Positions 26,408 through 34,912 of a stretch of 51,052 nt of DNA are shown here, piece after piece. The stretch lies in NCBI GenBank assembly GCA_964458015.1, contig CAYWGR010000015.1:1-51052 (forward strand), in the 5' to 3' direction. The position numbers were made by a program, and so were the translations under genes. This DNA is from CAYWGR01 sp964458015. GTDB taxonomy: Bacteria > Planctomycetota > Planctomycetia > Pirellulales > Thermoguttaceae. How positions within the stretch are numbered: position 1 is the stretch's first letter; every line of letters starts with the position of its first letter. The notes under the pieces are model-generated. The model was not told where the DNA came from and did not search any database. It was given only the letters and a program-made list of their open reading frames with translations.

Positions 26408-27412
26408 ATGGATCAAACGGGCCAAAAACGGGTGACGGTGCCAGACACGCTGCGCGCGCTTTATGCGCCGATCGCCCCGCAACTTACCGAAGCGGAAGAC
26501 GTACTCCGACGCGATCTTTCCAGCGACAATCCGTTTGTTGACAAACTGGTCAAGCACGGATTTCGACTGGGTGGGAAACGTCTTCGGCCGGCTTTGGTAT
26601 TGTTGACTGCCCAGGCATGTGGCGGGATTCGACCGCAGCATACCACCGTGGCGGCCATGGCCGAGTTGATCCATACGGCCACCTTGATCCACGACGACGT
26701 GCTGGATGAAGCCACGATTCGGCGGCATCTCGACACGATCAACGCCCGCTGGGACAACGAAGCCAGCATTTTGTTGGGCGACTATCTTTTTGCGAGGGCC
26801 ATCTGCATGGCGGCCTCGCTGGACGACGTCTATGCGTGCCGGGTGATCGGCGAATCGACGCGCAACATGTGCGAAGGCGAGTTGAAGCAGATCAATAGCC
26901 GCGGCAATTACGATCTTTCGGAAGAATCGTATTACGAAATCATCGCAGGCAAGACGGCGGCGTTGACTTCCTGTTCCTGCCGCTTAGGCGCCCATTATGC
27001 CGGCGCGGAACCAAGCGTTTGCGATGCCATGTCGCAGTACGGCCACGACTTGGGCATGGCCTTCCAAATTGCCGATGACGTGCTCGACCTTTCCGGCAAT
27101 GAGGCCGTCGTGGGCAAGTCGTTGGGCACCGATCTGATCAAACAGAAAGCCACGTTGCCGTTGATCCACCTTTTGGAAGTTGTCGATGCCGACGAGCGCG
27201 CGAAGCTGACAGCCCTGCTCTCCTGTTCCGAAAATCATCATCACGAGGCCTTGCAACCTTGGTTCGAGCGTTATGACGCCATCGGCTATGCCAAGGAAAA
27301 GGCGGTTTGGTTTACCAAACAAGCCAGCGACGCCTTGATGGTCTTGCCGCCGTCGCCTGCCCGCGATTCGCTGCAAGGCTTGACGAAATTCGTTATCGTT
27401 CGGCAGCAGTAG
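26408..27412 (+). CDS. Polyprenyl (octaprenyl-type) diphosphate synthase
   Basis: A protein of 334 residues from ATG 26408, chosen because GAAAGGG lies just upstream; an ATG at 26384 is an alternative. The trans-isoprenyl diphosphate synthase signatures are clear: GGKRLRPALVLL, the first aspartate-rich motif LIHDDVLDEA and the second FQIADDVLDLSGNEAVVGKSLGTDL with the lysine. It condenses isopentenyl diphosphate into a long-chain polyprenyl diphosphate used for quinone side chains. The chain length cannot be read with confidence. A strong hairpin follows its stop. Confidence 0.92.
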   Translation: MDQTGQKRVTVPDTLRALYAPIAPQLTEAEDVLRRDLSSDNPFVDKLVKHGFRLGGKRLRPALVLLTAQACGGIRPQHTTVAAMAELIHTATLIHDDVLDEATIRRHLDTINARWDNEASILLGDYLFARAICMAASLDDVYACRVIGESTRNMCEGELKQINSRGNYDLSEESYYEIIAGKTAALTSCSCRLGAHYAGAEPSVCDAMSQYGHDLGMAFQIADDVLDLSGNEAVVGKSLGTDLIKQKATLPLIHLLEVVDADERAKLTALLSCSENHHHEALQPWFERYDAIGYAKEKAVWFTKQASDALMVLPPSPARDSLQGLTKFVIVRQQ

Positions 27413-27421
27413 GGGTGTGGT

Positions 27422-27445
27422 GTTCCGAAGCCGGAGCTTCGGAAC
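27422..27445. terminator. Bidirectional hairpin between convergent genes
   Basis: A perfect 10-bp stem GTTCCGAAGC / GCTTCGGAAC with a CGGA loop sits in the 44-base gap between the convergent prenyl synthase and PGPGW genes. There is no clean T-run on either side. A shorter relative (TCCGAAG / CTTCGGA) occurs near 16079-16098, so it may also belong to a repeat family. Confidence 0.55.
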
Positions 27446-27456
27446 AAGGAAAGGTT

Positions 27457-27891
27457 TTATTCCTTGGTGTGCGTCGGCAGTTCGAGCGGCGGATGATGGG
27501 CCTTGCGGCGAATCCAGTTCATGGTCCTGATGACGGGCCGGAATCGCACGAAACGTTGTTCCAGGGCATACTTTCCCGGAAAATCAAGGCAGATCAAGCC
27601 GACGAGGATGGTTAAAATCCCTTGCCCCGGCAAAATCAACATGGCGATGCCCGCCAAGATCAATATGGCTCCGCAAGCATTTTTGAAGATCAAAAGAGCA
27701 AGTCGCACGAGCGGATGCCGCGGTTGCCAACGATCGACGAAGTGTCGCCGGTGAAGGAAATAGTCGGCGGGCATATGCACCACCAACCAGGGAACGGCAA
27801 TCAGGCTTGTGAGGAATATCAACAAGGAAACCGCGCTCAAGACGCCTAGCGCGACTTGATGAGATCCAATCCATTGCCGTAAGATTTCCAT
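27457..27891 (-). CDS. PGPGW-family putative transmembrane protein
   Basis: A protein of 144 residues with two hydrophobic regions: about 15-40 (VLSAVSLLIFLTSLIAVPWLVV) and about 70-105. The second contains AGIAMLILPGQGILTILVG, matching the PGPGW family core (LPGPG), and ends LDFPGKYALEQRFVRFRPV. The C-terminal tail is basic. The function of the family is not known to me. It lies between the prenyl synthase (convergent) and cphA (same direction, ending about 100 bases upstream). Confidence 0.75.
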   Translation of the reverse strand: MEILRQWIGSHQVALGVLSAVSLLIFLTSLIAVPWLVVHMPADYFLHRRHFVDRWQPRHPLVRLALLIFKNACGAILILAGIAMLILPGQGILTILVGLICLDFPGKYALEQRFVRFRPVIRTMNWIRRKAHHPPLELPTHTKE

Positions 27892-27990
27892 GAGAGACCA
27901 AGATACCGGAAATCATCTCCCCAGGGAAGAATCGGCCGGCATTTTTTCCCCAAAACCCGGTTGGACGCTATTGGATCGACGTTCGGGACG

Positions 27991-30711
27991 TTAGACCTTG
28001 GCCACCGTGTGGGCTTCGACCAAAACCTTGCTTTCGATCTTGGCCGGGGCAAGAGGCTCCTCGGTCTGTTCACCGAGCACCTGTTCGATCACGTCGGGCG
28101 AGTTTTTGGCCGTAATCGCATCGAGATAGCCGCGCAGCCATTGCATGGTTTCGTCGATGGCGTCGGCCTGGAGCAAAACGAGTTCGCCGGGCTGGGTCGA
28201 GGAAAGGGCGGTTTCGCAGGCTTTCGTGGCTCCGACGACTTCGACGATTTCGTTCGTGCGCGAGGCTGATTCTAGTCCCTTGCGGAACAGGCCGACGATT
28301 TCGCCCTCGGTGCGGCCGCGGCGGTAATGGTCTTCGTAGAGAACCACGCGGTCGAATGCCGCTCCCAGCAATTCGCCTTGTCGAATGATGTCGCAATCAC
28401 GGCGGTCGCCGGCCGTCGAATAGACGCAAGTGCGGCGTTTGTGGGGGAATTGTTCCAAAGCTTGGATCACGGCGGCCAGCGAATGCGTGTTGTGGCCGTA
28501 ATCGACGACGACCGTGGCGCCTTCGATTTCGAGGACATTGAAGCGGCCGGGCACCTTGTCCACGTCGGCGGCGATGGTTTCGGCGCGGGCGCGAATGATA
28601 TCCATCGGAATGTTCAAGGCCCAAGCAGCGGCGATCGAGGCCAGTGTGTTTTCCACCTGGAAGACGATTTGGCCGTTGCGGGTCAACGGTAGGCGTTCGA
28701 GCGACATCACGATTTCCTCGCGGTCGCCCTCGGCGACAACGACTTGACGGTCGCGGACGAAAATGGCGCGGCCGCCGACGCTGCGATGCCGCATGACGAC
28801 CGGATGATCGGGGCTCATGGCGAAGAAAATCACTTGGCCGGGGCTATGGGCGGCCATCTCGACGACCAGCGGATCGTTGGCGTTCAAGACGGCATGGCCG
28901 CTGGGCGTGAGAGCTTCGACGATGCAGCGTTTGACTTTGGCCAATTCCTCGGGCGTATTGATGTCGGCGATTCCGAGATGGTCGCCTTCTCCGATATTAG
29001 TGACCACGGCCACGTCGCAGAAGTCGAAAGCAAGTCCTTCGCGAAGGATGCCGCCGCGCGCGGTTTCGAAGACGGCCATATCCACGCTCGGATTCATCAA
29101 CACGCAGCGAGCGCTTTGGGGGCCGCTACAGTCGCCGCTGTCGATGCGGCGGTCGTTGATGAAAATCCCGTCGGTGCAAGTCATGCCGACGTTCGGGGCA
29201 GCGCCGCGGAGAATATGGGAGATGAATCGGGTTGTGGTCGTTTTGCCGTTGACGCCCGTGACGGTGACAATGGGAATGCGTCCGTTGTCTCCTTCGGGGA
29301 ACAACATGCTGATGATGGCTTCGCTGACGGGGCGTGAAATGCCGACCGAGGGCTCTAAGTGCATCCGCAGACCGGGCGCGGCATTCACTTCGACGATCAC
29401 GCCGCCTTGTTCGTTCAAGGGGCGTGAAATGTCTTGGGCGACCACGTCGATGCCGGCGATGTCGAGACCGATGATCTTCGCGGCATCGACGGCGCAAGCC
29501 GCGACGGCCGGGTGGACCCGCTCGGTCACGTCGATGGCGGTGCCGCCGGTGCTAAGGTTGGCGTTGCGGCGGATCAAAACCATTGCGCCGGCGGCCGGCA
29601 CGGAAGAGGGCGCCAGCCCTTGATCGGAAAGCACGGCCAAGGCGATGGCGTCGAGTTTGATTTTGCTGAGCACGGTGGCGTGATGCTCGCCGCGGCGCGG
29701 ATCGGCGTTGGCCTGTTCCACTAATTGCGTAATGGTATGAATGCCGTCGCCTAGGACATGAGCAGGCTCACGTCGGGCGGCAGCCACTACGCGGTCGCCG
29801 ACGACCAAGAGCCGGTAGTCGTGTCCGGGGGCGAATTTCTCGACCAGCACGGCGGGGCTTTCCTTACGAGCAGCCTCGTAGGCAATCGAAATTTGCTCGC
29901 GCGTGGTCAGATTCGTCGCCACGCCGCGGCCTTGGTTGCCGTCTTGCGGTTTGACAACGACCGGCACGCCGATGTCACAGGCGGCGGACCAGGCATCGTC
30001 GGCGTCTTTCACCGGCCGGCCCGTGGGGGTGGCCACGCCGACGCTGCGAAGCAACATTCGGGTCATTTCCTTGTCTTGGGCAATTGCTTCGGCAATGGCG
30101 CTGGTGCGGTCGGTTTCGGCGGCCTGGATGCGGCGTTGCTTCCGGCCATGACCGAAAAGCACTAGGCTTTCGGTGTTGAGGCGTCGGAAGGGGATATTGC
30201 GGGCTTGTGCCGCGGTGACGATGGACCGCGTGCTGGGGCCGAGACAGACTTGCTGGGCAAGGTCGCGAAGCCGCTCGATTTCTTGAGCAACATTAAAGGG
30301 CCGATCAAAAATAGCCGACATGACCAGCTCATGGGCGGTGTCGAGGCAAGCACGGCCCAAGGTTTCTTCAATGTATTCGATAATAACCTTGTAAACGCCG
30401 GGCTCGGTGGTTTCACGCGCTTTGCCGAAACCGACTTCGGTGCCGGCCAAGGTTTGGAGTTCAAGGGTGACGTGTTCGAGGATGTGGCCGGGGTCGGTGC
30501 CTGTGTGGAGGCGTTGAAAGAAGCCGCCCCGTTCGCCGATGCTACAGCGATGCTCGATCATGCTGGGCATCCAGTCGATCAAACGATCCGCGAACCCCGG
30601 AAAATCCGTCGAGGGCTTATCGAGTTCGCCAAGATCGACCCAAGCTTCTAAAACCGGGAAATTCGCCCATAGATTGGGGCCCCGGAGCGCCAGCACTTTG
30701 CGGAAATCCAT
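27991..30711 (-). CDS. cphA: Cyanophycin synthetase
   Basis: A protein of 906 residues, within the usual 850-900-residue range for CphA. The N-terminal domain is residues 1-160 (PGHILEHVTLELQTLAGTE is diagnostic). The ATP-grasp domain is about 205-475 (VVVKPQDGNQGRGV, VEVNAAPGLRMH). The Mur-ligase-like domain runs from about 480 with P-loop TGVNGKTTTT (485-494) and later VVDYGHNTHSLAAVIQAL and STAGDRRDCDI. CphA builds multi-L-arginyl-poly-L-aspartate, a cytoplasmic nitrogen reserve: one active site adds Asp to the backbone, the other adds Arg to the side chain. No cyanophycinase (cphB) is in the window. About 930 bases away are the ABC exporter and DUF1854 genes known to accompany cphA. Confidence 0.95.
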   Translation of the reverse strand: MDFRKVLALRGPNLWANFPVLEAWVDLGELDKPSTDFPGFADRLIDWMPSMIEHRCSIGERGGFFQRLHTGTDPGHILEHVTLELQTLAGTEVGFGKARETTEPGVYKVIIEYIEETLGRACLDTAHELVMSAIFDRPFNVAQEIERLRDLAQQVCLGPSTRSIVTAAQARNIPFRRLNTESLVLFGHGRKQRRIQAAETDRTSAIAEAIAQDKEMTRMLLRSVGVATPTGRPVKDADDAWSAACDIGVPVVVKPQDGNQGRGVATNLTTREQISIAYEAARKESPAVLVEKFAPGHDYRLLVVGDRVVAAARREPAHVLGDGIHTITQLVEQANADPRRGEHHATVLSKIKLDAIALAVLSDQGLAPSSVPAAGAMVLIRRNANLSTGGTAIDVTERVHPAVAACAVDAAKIIGLDIAGIDVVAQDISRPLNEQGGVIVEVNAAPGLRMHLEPSVGISRPVSEAIISMLFPEGDNGRIPIVTVTGVNGKTTTTRFISHILRGAAPNVGMTCTDGIFINDRRIDSGDCSGPQSARCVLMNPSVDMAVFETARGGILREGLAFDFCDVAVVTNIGEGDHLGIADINTPEELAKVKRCIVEALTPSGHAVLNANDPLVVEMAAHSPGQVIFFAMSPDHPVVMRHRSVGGRAIFVRDRQVVVAEGDREEIVMSLERLPLTRNGQIVFQVENTLASIAAAWALNIPMDIIRARAETIAADVDKVPGRFNVLEIEGATVVVDYGHNTHSLAAVIQALEQFPHKRRTCVYSTAGDRRDCDIIRQGELLGAAFDRVVLYEDHYRRGRTEGEIVGLFRKGLESASRTNEIVEVVGATKACETALSSTQPGELVLLQADAIDETMQWLRGYLDAITAKNSPDVIEQVLGEQTEEPLAPAKIESKVLVEAHTVAKV

Positions 30712-30795
30712 AGCTGTCTCTTATTGAATGACTTACCAACCGCGCTCGAACAGCAGTGAACCGAGTCTTCCTAATGCGATCTACGCTGTGAACGG

Positions 30796-30957
30796 TCAAA
30801 TGGTTGTATCGGCAAGATTCATGCCACCGATAACAACGGGAACCTCGTTATAGAGCGTTCTTCCTTCCGCCCGGTTAATTGCCATCCTCCATACAGCCAC
30901 AAGCCACTCCATGAAGTCGTGGAGATCCACGACTTTTCGCCTAGTATAAACTCCCAT
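30796..30957 (-). CDS. Possible small protein, 53 residues, upstream of cphA
   Basis: An ATG at 30957 with GCAGGG 5-6 bases before it opens 53 codons: MGVYTRRKVVDLHDFMEWL, then AVWRMAINRAEGRTLYNEVP and a hydrophobic end. The composition is protein-like, with an amphipathic helix and no low-complexity sequence. It ends 84 bases before cphA in the same direction and could be the first gene of that unit. A perfect GTCGTGGA/TCCACGAC palindrome lies within it. I do not recognise the family, and it could be chance. Confidence 0.3.
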   Translation of the reverse strand: MGVYTRRKVVDLHDFMEWLVAVWRMAINRAEGRTLYNEVPVVIGGMNLADTTI

Positions 30958-31639
30958 GCTTACCCTGCCCAACAAAAATGCCTTGCCGCGCGCAGACTTC
31001 AGCATGAAAAAAAAATTCATGGGTAGTAAGAGCGCGGGCATCCGCAGGCGTCTTTCGGTAGGAGCCTTTGCACGAACGGACAACCATCCGTTTCCGGCAA
31101 AGCAATCCTTTTATTAAATCCTCGTTATACTAAAAAAGCAACAGTTCAACGAAAAAAAACTTGCAACCGTCAAACTCTCAAAGACCGCGCCGACCGATGG
31201 TTTGGAATCAGGGGCCGTAACCAATCAAGCGTGCCCGCCTAAAGTGGGGTGTCGTTTGATTTTTACCCTTGATGCTTTTTGGCAATGACCACGGCCGATA
31301 ATGTCCTCAATAAGTAAGAGACGTGCAGCCTTCAAAGAATTCCCGAGCTTCGGGGTCATGCCGCAAGAACTACGACGTGCGATAGGTGCTTCAGAAACCA
31401 CCTCGATGATGAATGTCAATCAAGCAAGTATTTCCAAGACGATGGTGTCCTTTGGTAAAGGATAGTTTATGATTGGTCTATGGGAACCGTGACGCCATGC
31501 CGTGTGAACACGCCTTGCGGGGGATGCGTATTGCACAAGTGCTAAAACCGGTTGGACTGTTTTTTGCATACCACCCAATTGAGCGTAACTGCAAATCACG
31601 GATGTTTGCTCAACCGATAGATCCCGCATTTTTAGACAG
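30958..31639. other. Long intergenic region between the cphA side and the ABC exporter gene
   Basis: About 680 bases without a confident gene. The part at 31100-31170 is AT-rich and may hold the divergent promoters. Minus-strand frames at 31225-31419 and 31420-31662 have no recognisable features. I see no strong repeat or terminator. Confidence 0.35.
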
Positions 31640-33934
31640 GTGAATGATTTGAACGCCGCCAACGATACATGGGGAGAGCTTCCGGCCGATCTGCGAGCCG
31701 CGGCGGAAGCTCGATTCGAGGCGGGTGAAACGCCGGTCTGCTGGTTTATGTTGGATCTGGATGTGCGGCTCCATTATGCCTGTGAGCTGTTGGTATTAAC
31801 CGAGCGGCATTTGATCGACGTAGGGCCGGTTGAGCCGACTAGGCATGTGAAGTCGAAGAAACGGGCGGGGGCAGGCTTGCCGGTGCATGTCTGGCCGCTG
31901 GCGTCGATTGCCGGTTTGCGAGCCAAGGAACAGGCGGGGGTAGGGGCCCTTGAATTGCTGGGGCCAACGAGCCTCTTAGGTCATTGGCGTTACACGATCA
32001 GCCATGCGCCTCAGGCGCATCGGTTGGCCGACCGGTTCGATCGCATACGCCGCGGCGAGCAATCAGGCGGTGAAGAGGAGGCCGAGCTTCCGACCACGGT
32101 TTGTCCGAGTTGCGGCGCGATATTATCGGCCGACCAGAAAAACTGTCCCGACTGCGGCTCGATCAAGGACAAGCCGGTTGCCAGTTCTCTGTTTCGACTC
32201 ACGGAATTCGCGAGATCGCAAAAGTGGATGGTGTTGTTGGGATTCCTGCTGATGGTGGCCAGCAGCGGCACCAGTTTAATACCTACCTATTTAACCGGAC
32301 CGCTCATCGACAACGTGCTGGTGCCGGCGTATACCAATCCCGGAAGCGTTCCGTATGATCGCGTCTGGTTGTTCACGCTGGGATTTGTCGGCACCTCGTT
32401 GCTGGCCTGGGTTTTGACATGGGGACGAACCTATGTGATGGCCTGGGTCAGCGAACGGATTGCAGCCGACCTGCGCGATCGAACCTATGGGCACATGCAA
32501 AAATTGTCGCTGGAATTTTTCGGCGGCAAGCGGACCGGCGACTTGATTGCGCGTGTGAGCACGGATACCGACCGCATTTGCTACTTTTTGTCGGTCTACG
32601 TTTTGGATTTCTCCAATGACGTGCTAACACTCGTGATTATTTCGGTTATTTTGCTGCGTCTCGATCCGATGCTTGCGTTGGCGACGCTGCTGCCGTTGCC
32701 GATGATTGCGTTTATGGTGCATCAGGTGCGCAGCCGTCTGCGTCGTGGTTTTGCCTTGGGCACCCGAGCATGGGGCGAGATGACCAGCGTGTTGGCCGAC
32801 ACCATCCCCGGCATCCGCGTGGTGAAAGCGTTTGCCCAGGAGCAACGCGAGGTGGAGCGTTTTCATACGGCGAACGATCGCGTATTTCAGGCCAATTGCC
32901 GCGTCAATGCGTTGTGGTCGTTTTTCGAGCCGGTCGTTAGTTTGCTGACGGCGTTGGGGCTGGCGGTCGTTTGGGGTTATGGCTCTTGGCGCGTCTTTCA
33001 GCAAGACCTGTCCGTCGGTTATCTGAGCATATTCGTCGGCTACATCAGCCGTTTTTACGGGCGCATGGATTCGATGAGCCGGATGGTGGCGGCGATCCAG
33101 CGGGCGGGAGCTAGCTCGAACCGCATCTTCGCGATTTTAGATCGCGTGCCTAGCGTTGCCGAGCCCGTGCGGCCCGTGCATCCGGGGCGGCTCAAGGGCG
33201 AAGTTGAATTTCGCGGCGTGGGTTTTCACTACGGCACGCGCCCGGTCTTGCGCGATGTGGATTTGCAGGTTCGGCCCGGCGAGATGATCGGTTTGGTGGG
33301 GCCGAGCGGAGCAGGCAAAACGACGATTGTGAACCTTGTTTGCCGGTTTTACGACGTTACCGAGGGGGCGATTCTGGTCGATGGGACGGATATCCGTTCG
33401 TTCCCGATCGAGGAATACCGCCGCCACATCGGTATTGTTTTGCAGGAGCCGTTTTTGTTCTACGGAACGATTGCCGAGAATATCGCCTACGGACGTCCCA
33501 ACGCATCGCGTGCGGAAATTGTCGCGGCGGCGCGTGCCGCTCGCGCGCACGAATTCATTCTTCGGCTGCCCGACGGCTACGATTCGCTGGTGGGCGAACG
33601 AGGGCAATTCCTCTCGGGCGGTGAACGGCAGCGCATCAGTATCGCCAGGGCCATCTTGATCGACCCGCGTATCCTGATTTTGGACGAGGCGACTTCGTCG
33701 GTCGATACGGAAACCGAGCGTGAAATTCAATTGGCTCTGGAAAACCTGATTCAAGGCCGCACCACGATTGCGATTGCCCATCGTTTGAGCACGCTGCGGC
33801 GCGCCGACCGGTTGGTGGTCGTCGAACGCGGACGGATTACCGAAGTCGGACCACATGCCGAGCTTCTGGAACAAAAGGGCACCTATGCAAGGTTGTATCG
33901 GGCCCAGTATGAGATGAATCAGGCTCGGGGCTAG
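31640..33934 (+). CDS. Cyanophycin-associated ABC exporter (fused membrane and ATPase domains) with N-terminal zinc-ribbon extension
   Basis: A protein of 764 residues. Start GTG 31640; a TTG at 31649 with AGGTGA ahead is equally possible. Residues 1-150 are a soluble N-terminal domain. Residues about 154-173 form a zinc ribbon (CPSCGAILSADQKNCPDCG). The exporter membrane domain (about 195-480) has six hydrophobic segments and the SLEFFGGKRTGDLIARVSTD coupling motif. The nucleotide-binding domain has Walker A GPSGAGKTT, the Q-loop VLQEPFLFYGT, signature LSGGERQR, Walker B ILILDEATS and the H-loop AIAHRLST. Substrate unknown. A DUF1854 gene follows after a repeat tract. ABC-DUF1854 pairs are a known companion of cyanophycin synthetase, and cphA is the nearest upstream gene. 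Confidence 0.9.
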   Translation: MNDLNAANDTWGELPADLRAAAEARFEAGETPVCWFMLDLDVRLHYACELLVLTERHLIDVGPVEPTRHVKSKKRAGAGLPVHVWPLASIAGLRAKEQAGVGALELLGPTSLLGHWRYTISHAPQAHRLADRFDRIRRGEQSGGEEEAELPTTVCPSCGAILSADQKNCPDCGSIKDKPVASSLFRLTEFARSQKWMVLLGFLLMVASSGTSLIPTYLTGPLIDNVLVPAYTNPGSVPYDRVWLFTLGFVGTSLLAWVLTWGRTYVMAWVSERIAADLRDRTYGHMQKLSLEFFGGKRTGDLIARVSTDTDRICYFLSVYVLDFSNDVLTLVIISVILLRLDPMLALATLLPLPMIAFMVHQVRSRLRRGFALGTRAWGEMTSVLADTIPGIRVVKAFAQEQREVERFHTANDRVFQANCRVNALWSFFEPVVSLLTALGLAVVWGYGSWRVFQQDLSVGYLSIFVGYISRFYGRMDSMSRMVAAIQRAGASSNRIFAILDRVPSVAEPVRPVHPGRLKGEVEFRGVGFHYGTRPVLRDVDLQVRPGEMIGLVGPSGAGKTTIVNLVCRFYDVTEGAILVDGTDIRSFPIEEYRRHIGIVLQEPFLFYGTIAENIAYGRPNASRAEIVAAARAARAHEFILRLPDGYDSLVGERGQFLSGGERQRISIARAILIDPRILILDEATSSVDTETEREIQLALENLIQGRTTIAIAHRLSTLRRADRLVVVERGRITEVGPHAELLEQKGTYARLYRAQYEMNQARG

Positions 33935-34137
33935 GGAGTAGGGGCTAGGGGCTAGAGGCTAGGGACTAGGGGCTAGGGACTAGGGCTAGGGACTAGGGAA
34001 CAGCCAAAGGCAGAGGATGTCCCCTAGCCTCTAGCCTCTAGCCTCTAGCCTCTAGCCTCTAGCCTCTAGCCTCTNNNNNNNNNNGAATCAGGCTAGGGAC
34101 TAGAGGCTAGGGATTAGGGACTAGGGGCTAGTAATAG
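33931..34137. repeat. Heptanucleotide tandem/inverted repeat tract with a 10-N assembly gap
   Basis: From the ABC gene stop onward the plus strand is built of 7-base GGCTAGG-like units (CTAGGGA, CTAGGGG, CTAGAGG). At 34022-34074 it switches to the complementary CTAGCCT units, about eight in a row, so the two halves form a long inverted repeat. Ten N follow at 34075-34084. After the gap GAATCAGGCT repeats the sequence at 33917-33926, and the G-rich units resume. Short remnants continue to about 34258. The unresolved fold probably caused the assembly break, and the true length is unknown. Confidence 0.85.
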
Positions 34138-34140
34138 GTC

Positions 34141-34216
34141 GGGCGGGTCAAGCGAAGTGAAGGCCCGCCATTTTTCGAGAAATTCAAGGCGGGCCTTCGC
34201 TTCGCTCGACCCGCCC
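34141..34216. repeat. Dispersed palindromic repeat, copy B
   Basis: Inverted arms of 29 bases at 34141-34169 and 34188-34216, differing at two positions, with an 18-base loop. It matches copy A at 24338-24433 and half-copy C at 44977-45022, including GACCCGCCCTACAGAAAAC on the right flank. It is inserted with the heptanucleotide tract between the ABC and DUF1854 genes. Confidence 0.75.
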
Positions 34217-34266
34217 TACAGAAAACTAGAGATTAGGGACTAGGGATTAGGGATTAGTACAGCATC

Positions 34267-34755
34267 ATGAATAGTGAAATGCAACGTCATTCCGATTTCA
34301 CGCTGGAACGCGATGTTTGGGGGCAGCTTGTGCTGGTCGAGGCCTCCGGTCGGCGTTTGGTCGGCGTTGAAGCGGCCAGGGCGTTTCCGATTTCCGCGCC
34401 GGATGAGTACATTTCACTTTCCGATGCCGAAGGGCACGAAGTGCGTTGCATCGAAGATCCCAGCACGTTGCCGCCCAAAGTGCTGGAGATTCTCAATGAG
34501 GAATTGGCCCGGCGTGAGTTCGTTCCGTTGGTCGAACGGATCGAATCGGTGCAAGCCGAGATCGATCCTTCGCAATGGTCGATCGTGACCGATCGCGGTC
34601 CGACGACGTTTCTGATGGAAGATAGCGACAACGATGTCCGGCGTCTTGGGCCTTATCGGATTCTGCTGGTTGATACCCACGGCGTCCGGTATCTGATTTC
34701 CGATACCCGAAAACTCGACGGCACGAGTCGTCGGATTCTGGATCGGTATCTGTAA
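34267..34755 (+). CDS. DUF1854 protein, cyanophycin-associated
   Basis: A protein of 162 residues, MNSEMQRHSDFTLERDVWG; the ATG at 34279 is an alternative, and neither has a clear ribosome site. Family blocks are RRLVGVEAARAFPISAPDEYISLSD, a GHEVRCIEDPSTLPPKVLEIL segment, REFVPLVERIE and RRLGPYRILLVDTHGVRYLI. DUF1854 proteins are encoded with a fused ABC exporter next to cyanophycin synthetase in many bacteria; their molecular role is unknown. No signal peptide or membrane segment. Repeat sequence runs to within 10 bases of the start, so normal operon coupling with the ABC gene may be disturbed. Confidence 0.85.
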   Translation: MNSEMQRHSDFTLERDVWGQLVLVEASGRRLVGVEAARAFPISAPDEYISLSDAEGHEVRCIEDPSTLPPKVLEILNEELARREFVPLVERIESVQAEIDPSQWSIVTDRGPTTFLMEDSDNDVRRLGPYRILLVDTHGVRYLISDTRKLDGTSRRILDRYL

Positions 34756-34912
34756 TTCGGCAACCTCGCCGGTTGGTGTGTATTCGCCAGGTTATCTGTT
34801 CTGCCTACTTTTTTGTCTGCCCTTACAATTTAACTGACCTATTCGATTGATATAAACCGAATAGTCAGTATCGGCGCATTGCCCGAGGTATGCATCAAGT
34901 GGGGGGGATAGA

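Noticed and set aside
33931..34140. CRISPR array
   Set aside because: The repeats are 7-base units without spacers, and no cas gene is present.
33931..34258. Telomere-like or replication-terminus repeat
   Set aside because: The 7-base units look telomere-like, but the tract is interstitial, degenerate, self-complementary and lies at an assembly gap.
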